64,000 nt of DNA from Bacillota bacterium (GCA_023429995.1 JAEZCE010000026.1:1-64000); one strand, 5' to 3'. Counted from the first letter of the stretch, positions 17,582-26,695 are shown. Program-made: numbers and translations. Notes: a model not told the origin generated them from the sequence alone.

Positions 17582-18460
17582 TTACAGCGGTGAATTTATA
17601 AAAGTTTTTCTATATTGCGAAGGAGAAGAATGCCGGTATTTTTTAAACACCCGGCAAAAATAGTTGGTATCATTGAAGCCTGATGCCAAAGCGATTTCAG
17701 TGATATTGAGATCGCTTTCCCGCATTAACTTCAATGCGTTATTGATCCGTAGTTGATGAAGATAATCACCGGCGGACTTCCCGGTCAGTTCTTTAAAAAG
17801 TCGGCAAAAATGGTATTTGCTGATACACGCCATACTGGCCAATTGTTCTATCGTAATGGGTTCGCGGTAGTGCTTATCCAGAAAATCTAAAATCTTTTGA
17901 AACCTTCGTACATTTTTCATGATACCGGAATGCGCTTTTTCGCTGTAAATCCTGTCCAAATAACCTCTGAGCAGTAACACTACCAGTTCATAAGCTAAAG
18001 CTTTGATTGCCAGTTCGTATCCTACTTTTTGGGATGTATATTCGGCAATCATTTTTTTTACACAACGAATGATATTTCCATCATTTTGCACCAAGTTTTT
18101 AAAGGAGATTTGGTTTTGAATCAATGGGGTGATGTACTTGGTTTGGCAGGAATCGATTGGATCGCTTAACAAAAATGAAAAATCAATGCGGAGCATGTAA
18201 CAAACCAGTACTGCACCGAGGTTCTCTCCATAATGCAATTCATTGCCGTTTATTACCGCCAAATCGCCGGGCTTTACCCGGAAAGAACGGGAATTACATT
18301 CGATCAACGCCTCCCCGGATAGAAAATAAATAAGTTGCAGATGCTCATGCCAATGCTGGCTAAAAATGGGACCGGGTCCTTCAAATTTACGTTTGAAAAT
18401 GTCGACCAGGAAAGTTTGATCCGGCATCTCTTTGTAATGATATAATCCAATATTCGGCAT
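17582..18460 (-). CDS. AraC family transcriptional regulator
   Basis: The protein has an N-terminal cupin sensor (HWHEHLQLIYFLSGEALIE, PGDLAVINGNELHYG) and a C-terminal AraC domain with two helix-turn-helix units (TIEQLASMACISKYHFCRLF, then NITEIALASGFNDTNYFCRV). The frame is open back to 18565. I favour ATG 18460 (MPNIGLYHYKEM) because GGAG precedes it, but ATG 18472 or 18508 are possible. It is divergent from the MFS gene, whose start is about 150 bp away, so it likely regulates the MFS/metallo-hydrolase pair. Confidence 0.85.
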   Translation of the reverse strand: MPNIGLYHYKEMPDQTFLVDIFKRKFEGPGPIFSQHWHEHLQLIYFLSGEALIECNSRSFRVKPGDLAVINGNELHYGENLGAVLVCYMLRIDFSFLLSDPIDSCQTKYITPLIQNQISFKNLVQNDGNIIRCVKKMIAEYTSQKVGYELAIKALAYELVVLLLRGYLDRIYSEKAHSGIMKNVRRFQKILDFLDKHYREPITIEQLASMACISKYHFCRLFKELTGKSAGDYLHQLRINNALKLMRESDLNITEIALASGFNDTNYFCRVFKKYRHSSPSQYRKTFINSPL

Positions 18461-18607
18461 GGTATACTCCATAGCAAGAATGTGCTGGTATTGAGCAAGA
18501 TGATTCATGAAAATGAAAGATTTTTTTATTATAATAAACCTAATCAGCCGGACTGTAAATATCAATATAGTTCCTGTAGTAGTGAAGGGGAAGGGGAATC
18601 AGGAAAC

Positions 18608-20059
18608 GTGCAAAAAGTTGAGCCTTGTGGAAACCAAAACAAATGGATTACTTTATTTGTGGTTGTGACAATGTCGTTTATGTCCTGTCTGGATTCCAGT
18701 ATTGTGAATGTAGCATTGCCGGTTATGACTAAAGAACTGGGAGTATCGTTGGCTTCGATTGAATGGGTGATTGCAAGCTATTTAATTATTATTTGCGCTA
18801 CGCTTTTAATCTTTGGCAGACTGGGAGATATGATTGGCAAGTCACGGGTATTTAAATTGGGTACGGTTTTGTTTACCATCGGTTCCTTCTTGTGTGGGAT
18901 AAGTCGTTCTTTACCCATGCTTATTACATGCAGGGTTATTCAAGGTGTTGGGGCATCAGCCTATATGGCCAATAATCAAGGAATTATTACTCAAACATTT
19001 CCCAGTACTAAGCGGGGTAAAGCATTGGGCGTTTTGGCCGCAGCCGTTGCTCTTGGGACGATGATTGGACCTCCACTGGGAGGCTTGATCATTTCGGTCT
19101 TGCACTGGAATTATATTTTTCTCATCAATGTGCCTATCGGAATCATCGCGCTATTTTTTGGCTTTAAAATACTGCCGAAGAATGAAAAAACTGATGAAAA
19201 AATGGATCGAACCGGAGCGGTTTTGCTCTTTGCGGCTACGGTACTTCTTTTTGGCTCCTTGATTACGGGGCAAAAGACGGGGTACGGTAATCCATTGATT
19301 ATCTTTGCGTTTATCTTAGCGATTGCGCTGATCGTTTGGTTTATCCGGCAGGAAATGAAACAAATTCAACCGCTTCTGGAACTGAAAATATTTAAAAATC
19401 AAATCTTTTCATTAAGCTTGATTTGCGCTTTTATTTCTTTTATTTGCATCAGCGCATCCATTATCTTGTTGCCTTTTTATCTGCAGGATATCATCAAGAT
19501 ACTGCCTGTTAACGCAGGTCTGTTTATGATGATATCTCCACTGGTGGTAATGCTTATTTCGCCGCTGTCGGGTGGGCTTTCCGATAAAATCGGTTCGGAA
19601 ATTTTGACTTTAGTTGGACTACTCGCCATGAGTTGCGGTTTTTTATTGATGTCATTTCTGGATGAGCATTCGGTATTAATTTATGCCGCGGTGTTTGTGG
19701 GGGTAATGGCTATCGGGCAAGGTTTGTTTCAACCGGCGAATAATTCTCTCATTATGTCCGCCGTCCCCAAAAACAAGCTTGGTATTGCCGGCAGTGTCAA
19801 TTCACTGGTGAGGAATCTGGGGCAAATCATGGGAGTAACACTGGCAACTACAATTTTATACAGCTTCATGAGTAATAAACTCAATCATCGCGTTTTTGAT
19901 TATGTTGCCGGTCGCGATGACGTTTTCATTTATGGTATGCGACATGTTTATATTGTACTGGTGGTCATTTGCTTTATCGGCGCGTTATTGACTTTTTTCA
20001 GGTTATATCAAAAAAAAGTACTTAAAACTTTTCACCAATCATTCTATGGGAGGCTCTAA
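18608..20059 (+). CDS. MFS transporter, DHA2 (14-TM) drug:H+ antiporter family
   Basis: This inner-membrane efflux protein of about 484 residues has the DHA2/EmrB pattern. It opens with FMSCLDSSIVNVALPVM, which is motif D1, has GRLGDMIGKSRVFKLG for motif A, and CRVIQGVGASAYM and GPPLGGLI for motifs B and C. Start GTG 18608 directly follows an AGGAAAC ribosome site; the frame is open to 18482, but that extension overlaps the divergent AraC gene and is hydrophilic. The metallo-hydrolase begins 3 bp after its stop, so the two are co-transcribed. Confidence 0.88.
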   Translation: MQKVEPCGNQNKWITLFVVVTMSFMSCLDSSIVNVALPVMTKELGVSLASIEWVIASYLIIICATLLIFGRLGDMIGKSRVFKLGTVLFTIGSFLCGISRSLPMLITCRVIQGVGASAYMANNQGIITQTFPSTKRGKALGVLAAAVALGTMIGPPLGGLIISVLHWNYIFLINVPIGIIALFFGFKILPKNEKTDEKMDRTGAVLLFAATVLLFGSLITGQKTGYGNPLIIFAFILAIALIVWFIRQEMKQIQPLLELKIFKNQIFSLSLICAFISFICISASIILLPFYLQDIIKILPVNAGLFMMISPLVVMLISPLSGGLSDKIGSEILTLVGLLAMSCGFLLMSFLDEHSVLIYAAVFVGVMAIGQGLFQPANNSLIMSAVPKNKLGIAGSVNSLVRNLGQIMGVTLATTILYSFMSNKLNHRVFDYVAGRDDVFIYGMRHVYIVLVVICFIGALLTFFRLYQKKVLKTFHQSFYGRL

Positions 20060-20062
20060 ACC

Positions 20063-20905
20063 ATGAAAATTGTTACCTTAGTTGAGAACACAAAAAGTAA
20101 TGATTCACTATTCGAAGCCCGGCACGGCCTAGGGTTATATATTGAACAGGAAAATCAGAAAATTCTTTTTGATATCGGCCCGGATGATTCCGCTATCAAG
20201 AATGCCCAAGCCATGGGCATTGATCTCTCCATGGTTGAAATGTTAATCCTATCCCATGCCCATTATGACCATGGCCGGGGCCTGACCGACTTTTTCAAAA
20301 TCAATTCGAAGGCTGCCGTTTATCTGTTGTCCGATTGCAATGGCCAATACTTTTCAAAACAAAAAGACGACTCCTATAAACCGATTGGTTTGGATGTCGA
20401 ACTTTTTTCCCAATATCCAAAGCGTTTTCATTTTTTTGATCAAAAAATTCGACTTTCGGATGATATGCTGCTGTTAGCCCCGACAATTCATACGACATTT
20501 CAACCCCGGAACAATGCTAATTTATATACACTGGAAAATGGCCTCTATAGTCGCGATCGTTTTCAACATGAGTTAATTCTAACCGTGATGAAACATGGTT
20601 CATTAACGATTTTTACCGGATGCGCGCACTCCGGGATTTTAAATATGATTCTTTCCGTGGAACGTGAGTTTCCGGGTGTTCCGATTCAAACCTTGGTCGG
20701 CGGGTTTCATTTGGCAAATCCCCATGATATGAAACTGGCTGAAGATCAAGAGACAGTTGTTGAAATTGGTAGTTCATTACTTAAGCATCAAATTCAGAAA
20801 ATCTATACGGGACATTGTACGGGAGAAGAAGGCTTTTCATTGTTACAAACCGTACTTCAAGAGCGGATTCAAAAACTCACCACCGGTTCAATTATTCATA
20901 CTTGA
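20063..20905 (+). CDS. MBL-fold metallo-hydrolase
   Basis: The 280-residue cytoplasmic protein has the beta-lactamase fold metal motif HAHYDH (H65, H67, D69, H70), a later FTGCAHSGI with another metal His, and GGFHL. This arrangement matches the group often annotated as 7,8-dihydropterin-6-methyl-4-(beta-D-ribofuranosyl)aminobenzene-5'-phosphate synthase-like, whose functions are mostly unproven. It follows the MFS pump by 3 bp with ribosome site GGGAGG. The pairing suggests that pump and hydrolase handle the same toxic compound, which is inference. Its 3' end overlaps the convergent DMT gene by 18 bp. Confidence 0.85.
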   Translation: MKIVTLVENTKSNDSLFEARHGLGLYIEQENQKILFDIGPDDSAIKNAQAMGIDLSMVEMLILSHAHYDHGRGLTDFFKINSKAAVYLLSDCNGQYFSKQKDDSYKPIGLDVELFSQYPKRFHFFDQKIRLSDDMLLLAPTIHTTFQPRNNANLYTLENGLYSRDRFQHELILTVMKHGSLTIFTGCAHSGILNMILSVEREFPGVPIQTLVGGFHLANPHDMKLAEDQETVVEIGSSLLKHQIQKIYTGHCTGEEGFSLLQTVLQERIQKLTTGSIIHT

Positions 20906-21784
20906 TACTTCGAGTTTGACGGCAATGATGCCACCAAGCGCCAAGATGCCGCCGAACACCTGGAACAGGTTCAGCGGTTCCCGTAAGAATAAAAACCCTA
21001 AAATCATACTGGAAACAGGCACGATATAGTGAAAAAGAATCACTTTTACCGGGCCTGTTTTTTCAATTCCTGTATACCAGCAAATATAAGCTGCCACTGT
21101 ACCGAAGACAATGATATAAAACATTTTACAAGAAGTGATCCCGGAAACCTGAACCGGGACTGCCGGACCATTCAAGATGCAATAAACAATCAATACTGGC
21201 AGGCCTAAAGCCATAGTCAAGGCATTGAGCTTAACCGGAGAGTAACGCTGAAGCAGCGGTTTGGAAAAAAGTGTATAAGCGGCAAACAGCAGAGCGCTTA
21301 TCAATACTATCAGGTTCCCTACAAAAAATCGCGAATGGAAATTAAAATTTGCGCCGGGTGACTGACTGATCATCAGAAAAACTCCATAAAAGGACAAGAG
21401 GGTGAATATCCAACGTTGGTATCCGATTTTTGCTTTATGAATAAACTCCAGATAAAGCTGGGCAAAAAGAGGCGAGGTTGAAATGATTAGGGCGGCGTTG
21501 GATGCGGTTGTCAGATGAATGCCTATGGTCCATAAAATATTATAAATCCCCACTCCAAGAACACCCAACCATAGTATTTTTCCAATATCGGACCGTTCGA
21601 TCCGGATTCCTTCCTTGGTAACGATGAGATACAGAAAAAGGATTGCTACAGCTATGGTAAAACGAATCACTAGAAATGCGCTCTCCGGGATTTCCGCCAA
21701 CACCGACTTTACCGCCACATAATTGATACCCCAAAGTAAAGCGGCAGTGATTGAGTAATAATCGTATTTTTCAATAATAGACAT
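20888..21784 (-). CDS. DMT superfamily (EamA) transporter
   Basis: A 298-residue membrane protein with two EamA repeats and about ten helices (YSITAALLWGINYVAVKSVL at the start; GFLFLREPLNLFQVFGGILA near the end). It lies 32 bp downstream of the C_GCAxxG_C_C gene on the same strand and is very likely in its operon. Both are divergent from the MocR regulator, which is the obvious controller. The function may be export of a metabolite; the substrate is unknown. Confidence 0.85.
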   Translation of the reverse strand: MSIIEKYDYYSITAALLWGINYVAVKSVLAEIPESAFLVIRFTIAVAILFLYLIVTKEGIRIERSDIGKILWLGVLGVGIYNILWTIGIHLTTASNAALIISTSPLFAQLYLEFIHKAKIGYQRWIFTLLSFYGVFLMISQSPGANFNFHSRFFVGNLIVLISALLFAAYTLFSKPLLQRYSPVKLNALTMALGLPVLIVYCILNGPAVPVQVSGITSCKMFYIIVFGTVAAYICWYTGIEKTGPVKVILFHYIVPVSSMILGFLFLREPLNLFQVFGGILALGGIIAVKLEVSSMNN

Positions 21785-21816
21785 TAAAAATACCTCGCCC
21801 CTTTAAATTACGATCC

Positions 21817-22275
21817 TTATAGATTTTCATTTGAGTTATCCAATTCCTCCAATATCCACCTTGTTACTTCTTTGGTCAGGGGAATGCAAACCTGGCATTT
21901 TACTTTTGAACCGTACAATTTAACGGCCTGAGGATCTTTCTTATCGTAACCGATAATATCTCTGCAGTTTGGTGAAGGGAACTTTTCGCAAAACTTTTGG
22001 AAAATACGATCAGCAGGTTCACATGCTGCGTTTCTGCTTTCATTTTCTGACGTTCTTCCTTTAAAAATGCCCATGCATAAATAAGCCGCAATTAAAGAAC
22101 CGCATGCGGCTCCGTTGTTAATCATTCCGCCCCCAAAGGGAGTGCTGATTTTCAAGAGCAGGTCATTCTGATAACCTAAATATTCGCCTACAGCAAGAAG
22201 GATGGCTTCGCAACAATGAAAATTACCTTCATATAATTCTCCGGCTTTTTCAACAACTTCATTCCATTTCTCCAT
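21817..22275 (-). CDS. C_GCAxxG_C_C family (putative redox) protein
   Basis: The 152-residue protein shows the family signature: an N-terminal HCCEAIL, then GGGMINNGAACGSLIAAYLCMG, then FPSPNCRDIIGYD and VKCQVCIPL. The spaced cysteines suggest a metal or redox site, and family members often occur beside transporters and flavin-linked genes in anaerobes, but no activity is established. The ribosome site AAAAGAGGTGTTAC precedes the ATG. It is first in a two-gene unit with the DMT exporter. Confidence 0.85.
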   Translation of the reverse strand: MEKWNEVVEKAGELYEGNFHCCEAILLAVGEYLGYQNDLLLKISTPFGGGMINNGAACGSLIAAYLCMGIFKGRTSENESRNAACEPADRIFQKFCEKFPSPNCRDIIGYDKKDPQAVKLYGSKVKCQVCIPLTKEVTRWILEELDNSNENL

Positions 22276-22318
22276 GTTTGTAACACCTCTTTTTTGTTAT
22301 ATAATTAAACCACATATC

Positions 22319-22365
22319 ACTGGTATGCTGAAGAACCAGTTTTGAATCAAAATTCTAGTACCAGT
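22319..22365. promoter_or_regulatory. candidate MocR operator with three ACTGGT/ACCAGT half-sites
   Basis: In the divergent gap are ACTGGTA (22319-22325), AACCAGT (22334-22340) and TACCAGT (22359-22365): one half-site in one orientation and two in the other. MocR/PdxR regulators bind such repeated half-sites. They lie 51-97 bp before the MocR start, suited to control both directions. Confidence 0.5.
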
Positions 22366-22415
22366 TATTATTCATACTGTAAGAAAAGGAATCATTTTAA
22401 AGGAGCACACATGGA

Positions 22416-23837
22416 ATGTTGCATTTAAATATTCAAAAGGAACCCGGGAGTCCGATCATGAAACAAATCTATCAGCAGATTCGATACAAGATTTTGAACG
22501 GTGAAATCAAAGCGGGGGAAAAGCTTTCTTCCAGCAGAGAGATGTCACAGAGCTTGAATGTCTCAAGGAATACGGTAATGTCTGCCTATGAAATGCTGAT
22601 TGCCGAAGGATATTTAGCCACCATACCAGGCTCGGGTTTTTTTGTTGCCCAGGGTGCGGAATTTCCTGAGTCACCTTCAAGGGTAATGGATTATCGGATG
22701 ACTGCGTTTACATCCATGCAACTTAAGGATGGTACCATAGGTTTTCATAGCGGAACTCCGGCTTTGGATTTGTTCCCCCGCAGCAAGTGGAATAAACTTG
22801 CCAGCCGGGCTTTTAACGAAGCCCCAGTTTCTGCTTTGGGCTATGATGATCCGCAAGGAAGGCCGGAACTACGAAATATCCTTGCCTCCTATCTGAAAAA
22901 AGTCCGCGGTATTCATTGCCATCCGGATCAGATTATTATTACGACCGGTGCGAAACAAGGGTTATCATTGATCGCAAAGTGCCTTCTTAGGTCCGGGAGC
23001 GAGGTATGGGTTGAAGAGCCATTCAATAGTAATGTGGGGAAAATATTTTCCTATCACACCGATCATATTGTGCCTATCCCCGTCGATTATCAGGGAATCA
23101 GGACGGAATTATTTCCCGCCGGCGGTTGCCCGGCGCTGATTTTCGTTACACCCTCGCACCAGTTCCCTCTGGGAGGAGTCTTGCCGATTCAAAGAAGACT
23201 TGCTTTGATTCGTTTCGCTCAAGCGTCAGGTTGTTATATTGTGGAGGATGATTATGACAGCGAATTTTGTTACCGGGGATTACCCATCAGTTCCCTTCAG
23301 GAACTTGATAATCAAAGGGTTATTTATATCGGCACCTTCAGCAAAATACTTTTTCCATCCCTTAGGCTTGGTTATATCATACTTCCTTTCTCTTTGATAG
23401 AACAATGCCGGGAATGGAAGCGCCTTGGCGATCATCACTCCAATTCTTTAAATCAGTTAACCTTGATGCGTTTTATTGAAAGCGGAGAATTGGAAAGGCA
23501 TATCGCCCGGATGAAAAAGATTTATCATCAGCGCCGGGATATTTTGATCGCGGGGTTAAAAGAATATTTTCCGGGTCAAGTCAAGGTAATGGGTGAAATG
23601 GCCGGAATGCATGTTGTGGCAGAGTTTTCGGGAATGGTCTTTACACGGGAAGCCATGCAAGAGCTTGAAAAAGCCGGGGTGAATGCGATTTCCGTTGAAG
23701 AACATGCTTTGATCAAGGGGAATCACCAAAATCAGATTATTCTTGGCTATGCCCATCTTAACCCGGCGGATATTGAAAAAGGTCTTGCCCGATTGAAAGG
23801 GGTGCTTCGGAGTTCACCCGGGCACGAAGATGCCTAG
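22416..23837 (+). CDS. MocR-type (GntR-aminotransferase) transcriptional regulator
   Basis: The 473-residue protein joins an N-terminal GntR winged helix (about 12-80; GEKLSSSREMSQSLNVSRNT) to a fold-type I aminotransferase domain. The PLP-binding lysine is K310 in GTFSKILFP, and DDYDSEF supplies the PLP-nitrogen Asp. These regulators sense PLP and an amino compound (as in PdxR and GabR). ATG 22416 follows AAAGGAG; an overlapping ATG at 22411 runs into a stop after five codons. It is divergent from the C_GCAxxG_C_C/DMT unit, its likely target. Confidence 0.9.
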   Translation: MLHLNIQKEPGSPIMKQIYQQIRYKILNGEIKAGEKLSSSREMSQSLNVSRNTVMSAYEMLIAEGYLATIPGSGFFVAQGAEFPESPSRVMDYRMTAFTSMQLKDGTIGFHSGTPALDLFPRSKWNKLASRAFNEAPVSALGYDDPQGRPELRNILASYLKKVRGIHCHPDQIIITTGAKQGLSLIAKCLLRSGSEVWVEEPFNSNVGKIFSYHTDHIVPIPVDYQGIRTELFPAGGCPALIFVTPSHQFPLGGVLPIQRRLALIRFAQASGCYIVEDDYDSEFCYRGLPISSLQELDNQRVIYIGTFSKILFPSLRLGYIILPFSLIEQCREWKRLGDHHSNSLNQLTLMRFIESGELERHIARMKKIYHQRRDILIAGLKEYFPGQVKVMGEMAGMHVVAEFSGMVFTREAMQELEKAGVNAISVEEHALIKGNHQNQIILGYAHLNPADIEKGLARLKGVLRSSPGHEDA

Positions 23838-23877
23838 AAACGCGGCAATGCCCCATCAGTTTATGGACTTAAGCTTT

Positions 23878-23929
23878 GATTGCCGGTTGGTACCCTGTCT
23901 TTGGGATGGCGCTTCGGCAATCTTTTTTA
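23878..23929 (+). terminator. rho-independent terminator after mocR
   Basis: GATTGCCG (23878-23885) pairs perfectly with CGGCAATC (23915-23922), followed by TTTTTTA. The loop is 29 nt, longer than usual. Confidence 0.65.
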
Positions 23930-24061
23930 TATCTCAAAATTAATATTATTAATCTATATATTAATTTTATTAAAAAGTTAATTGACGAAATTGATTTATT
24001 GTAGTAGACTATCAACATAATTTAACAGCAAAGGTTATTTGGTGGAAAGGAACGGAAGAGT

Positions 24062-24454
24062 ATGCGCTATAAAGCCCCGGGTCAATGTCCGGTTTGCAAT
24101 AATGAATTGACAGTGACTAAATTAAGCTGCGCCAAATGCGGGACCAAGTTGGAAGGAGAGTTCTCAACCTGTAAGTTTTGCCGGCTTCCCGCCGAACAGC
24201 GCGATTTTATCGAAGTATTCATTAAATGCCGTGGTAATATCAAGGATGTTGAGAAAGAATTGGGAATTTCTTATCCCACGGTACGCAACCGGCTGGATGC
24301 GGCGATTGAAGCTTTAGGTTACCGGGTCGAACGGGATGTGGAACTCGCCGAAGAGAAGGAAGAACGGCAGGCCCGGCAAGCCGTGCTGGATTCATTGGAA
24401 CGGGGTGAAATAACTCCTCAGGAAGCAACCAAACAATTAAAAAAATTAAAATGA
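24062..24454 (+). CDS. DUF2089 family zinc-ribbon DNA-binding-like protein
   Basis: The 130-residue cytoplasmic protein carries two Cys pairs (CPVCNNEL, CAKCGTKLEG) and CKFCRLP at its N-terminus, then a helix-turn-helix-like KDVEKELGISYPTVRNRLD (about 62-80) and a C-terminal SHOCT-like helix pair (ERGEITPQEATKQLKKL). This is the DUF2089 layout common in Bacillota, probably a transcription regulator. It leads a five-gene run that continues with a YvlB-like SHOCT protein and ends with a YvlD-like membrane protein; the Bacillus yvl genes belong to the cell-envelope stress response. Confidence 0.85.
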   Translation: MRYKAPGQCPVCNNELTVTKLSCAKCGTKLEGEFSTCKFCRLPAEQRDFIEVFIKCRGNIKDVEKELGISYPTVRNRLDAAIEALGYRVERDVELAEEKEERQARQAVLDSLERGEITPQEATKQLKKLK

Positions 24455-24474
24455 TTATGAGAAGGGGTTAGACG

Positions 24475-24915
24475 ATGAGTGAAGAAAAACTGAAGATTCT
24501 TCAAATGATTCAGGAAGGAAAGATTAATGCTGCGGAAGGCTTGGAGTTGCTAAAAGCATTGGAAGAAACGGAAGAGCCTGCTGGTGTAAATAAATCCGCC
24601 GCCGCAACTGTGTCGCCTAATTTAGCCAATCGATTTTTACGGGTGCGCGTTTACACCGAAAACAACACCAAAGTCAATGTTAATTTGCCATTGGGCTTAT
24701 TAAAAGTGGCTTCCAAGTTTGCCAATTTCGGCACCAGGGTTATCCCAGAGGCGGCAAGGGAAGAAATGCACCGGAAAGGAATTGACTTGGACCAAATCGA
24801 CTTCGAAGAACTGGTTGAACAAATCAATCAGGGTTTGGTGGATGGAAAAATCGTGGACATCGATGCCAATGATCCCAAAGAAGGCCAGGTAAAGGTGGAA
24901 GTCTATGTGGATTAG
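24475..24915 (+). CDS. SHOCT-like/YvlB N-terminal domain protein
   Basis: The 146-residue protein begins with the short helical SHOCT-like module (KLKILQMIQEGKINAAEGLE) that also ends the preceding DUF2089 protein. A segment FLRVRVYTENNTKVNVNLPL resembles the region where YvlB proteins meet their adhesin-like (DUF4097) domain. That larger domain is absent, so this is a short form. It follows DUF2089 by 20 bp and overlaps the next start by 11 bp. It probably mediates protein-protein contacts for the group. Confidence 0.75.
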   Translation: MSEEKLKILQMIQEGKINAAEGLELLKALEETEEPAGVNKSAAATVSPNLANRFLRVRVYTENNTKVNVNLPLGLLKVASKFANFGTRVIPEAAREEMHRKGIDLDQIDFEELVEQINQGLVDGKIVDIDANDPKEGQVKVEVYVD

Positions 24916-25276
24916 TAAACCGTTCAAAATGTACCGCAGCTTTTTTTTGTTGGTACGGGTTCGTTCCGGAGGTTTCAGGATGACATTGCCCCTGGCGCTC
25001 TTTTTGATCGATGAGAGTTTCGATATCATCGGCGATATGCTCTGGATTGCGGAAAAATTCATTCCAAAGCGCGTTTATGAACAATATCTGGACGCGGGAT
25101 TCGATGGCGACAGGAACGGGAATCCAACAGCGGATGAAATCCCGCCCATTCGTCAAATATTGGAGCTGTGCCGGGAAATGATCAATGAGTTACGCAGATA
25201 CGGCAGATATTCCTTGGTTGAGGTGGAGGTTGGAAAGGGTCCTCAACGTCAAGCGGTATCGGTAGAATTCTTTTAA
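24905..25276 (+). CDS. hypothetical protein in yvl-like operon
   Basis: The 123-residue frame from ATG 24905 overlaps the preceding stop by 11 bp. Its front end (LPLALFLIDESFDIIGDMLW) is moderately hydrophobic, and the rest is mixed helix with a strand-like end (RYSLVEVEVGKGPQRQAVSV). I do not recognise a family. Because it sits tightly between a SHOCT protein and membrane proteins of the yvl-like group, it is probably a real member of that operon. A shorter form from ATG 24980 (MTLPLALF) is possible. Confidence 0.6.
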   Translation: MWISKPFKMYRSFFLLVRVRSGGFRMTLPLALFLIDESFDIIGDMLWIAEKFIPKRVYEQYLDAGFDGDRNGNPTADEIPPIRQILELCREMINELRRYGRYSLVEVEVGKGPQRQAVSVEFF

Positions 25277-25301
25277 TCGAAAAACCCAGGAGGGAATGAC
25301 G

Positions 25302-26189
25302 ATGAAATTCAAGAAAATCATCGGCTTATTGGTTTTACTGATTGTCATTTTTGCAACTGTGGCTTCGGTTTGGGGAATATTTTCTAATCAAGGGCCGGGT
25401 AAATATGAGTTTCATTCTTTACATGGCGAAAACGTCGAGATTTACGGTAAAGGTTTATACCGCTATGATTCTGTATCCGGGGCTTCTCAAGTAATAGCCC
25501 AGGATGGAGTGACTTTGGTTTTAGGTATCCCTGTCCTGATGATTGCGTTATACCTGGCAAGAAAGGGCTCACTAAAAGGCAGATTATTGCTTAATGGAAT
25601 TTTAGGATATTTTTTGTACACCTATGCCTCCTATTCATTTCTGGTAATGTACAACTCGCTGTTTTTGGTCTATGTATTGCTGATGGGAGCTAGTTTTTTC
25701 GCCTTTACATTAACCATGATGTCCTGGGATGAAGTGGATTTGAGCGTTTATTTCAGTCCTAAAATGCCGGTGAATTTTATCGGCGGATTTTTGATTTTCC
25801 TTGCTGTGATAATCGGACTGATGTGGCTGGACAGGATTATGCCATACCTGACGAGAGAGGGGGTTCCTGCCGGTCTGGAGCATTATTCGACTTTGGTCAT
25901 TCAAGCCCTGGATTTAGGATTTGTGGTTCCGGCGGCTTTTGTATCCGGCTTATTGCTCATCAGGAGAAAACCTTTTGGGTATCTATTGGCTCCGGTGATA
26001 ACGATTAAGGCGATTGCTTTGCTGACGGCGGTAATCGCCATGATGATCGGGATGGCCCAGGCGGGAGTTCGTGTGAGTTTAATTGAAATGATAATTTTCC
26101 CCTCATTTGATCTGATTGCAATCAGTTGCTTGGTTTTGATGATGTGGAATATGAAAGAGTTTAAAAGAAATCAAGGGAGTATAAAGTGA
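25302..26189 (+). CDS. multi-pass membrane protein of unknown function
   Basis: The 295-residue protein has about seven hydrophobic segments (IIGLLVLLIVIFATVASVWG first; then LVLGIPVLMIALYLA, LLLNGILGYFLYTYASYSFL and others). A soluble loop of about 40 residues (FSNQGPGKYEFHSLHGENVE) follows the first helix. Start ATG 25302 is eight bases after AGGAGG and preferred over ATG 25296. It lies between the 123-residue hypothetical and the YvlD-like gene with 10-25 bp gaps, so it is part of the same operon. No transporter family is recognised. Confidence 0.7.
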   Translation: MKFKKIIGLLVLLIVIFATVASVWGIFSNQGPGKYEFHSLHGENVEIYGKGLYRYDSVSGASQVIAQDGVTLVLGIPVLMIALYLARKGSLKGRLLLNGILGYFLYTYASYSFLVMYNSLFLVYVLLMGASFFAFTLTMMSWDEVDLSVYFSPKMPVNFIGGFLIFLAVIIGLMWLDRIMPYLTREGVPAGLEHYSTLVIQALDLGFVVPAAFVSGLLLIRRKPFGYLLAPVITIKAIALLTAVIAMMIGMAQAGVRVSLIEMIIFPSFDLIAISCLVLMMWNMKEFKRNQGSIK

Positions 26190-26198
26190 GGTAACTCA

Positions 26199-26537
26199 AT
26201 GCAAAAACTTTTACTGAAAGTCATTGCCAATATGGTGGCGTTTTATTGCGCGGCGAAATTATTCCCGGCCATTTATCTAAGTGGAATCGATGCGGCGGTT
26301 TGGGCCGGCCTTATTTTGGGCGGTGTCAATCTGCTGATTCGTCCCTTGCTTTTTTTAATTACATTACCGGTTAATCTACTGACATTGGGCCTTTTTTCAC
26401 TGGTAATCAATACCTGGATGGTGATGCTCACCGATACATTTCTCTCCGGACTGCAACTCCCCGGATTTTGGTTGGCTTTGGCCACGGCTGTCATGATATC
26501 CATATGCAATTTGGTAATTCAAGCGCTTGAAGATTGA
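26199..26537 (+). CDS. YvlD-like (phage holin family IV) small membrane protein
   Basis: The 112-residue protein has four transmembrane helices and the family features of the mycobacterial-phage-holin-like/YvlD group (GLILGGVNLLIRPLLFLITL, PVNLLTLGLFSLVINTWMVM). Chromosomal members are not phage lysis genes; in Bacillus subtilis yvlD is in an envelope-stress operon. It ends the DUF2089-SHOCT-membrane run, 9 bp after the previous gene, which supports an envelope role for the set. Confidence 0.85.
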   Translation: MQKLLLKVIANMVAFYCAAKLFPAIYLSGIDAAVWAGLILGGVNLLIRPLLFLITLPVNLLTLGLFSLVINTWMVMLTDTFLSGLQLPGFWLALATAVMISICNLVIQALED

Positions 26538-26695
26538 TAAAAAATTTTTTTAGTGGCGGGAATTCTTTCCTTTGGAAAACGTTTTTAAAGAAAAAGGAGT
26601 TTTTTTGTGAAAAGCTAATTATAAAAGTAAGTCAATGAAGTAGAAGCGGATAGTCCGTTTTGTGACGAGTCCTTAATGGCTTGGAAGCAGGAAAC

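Noticed and set aside
26199..26537. Prophage holin, as the family name suggests
   Set aside because: No phage genes nearby; chromosomal YvlD-type proteins carry this name by homology only.
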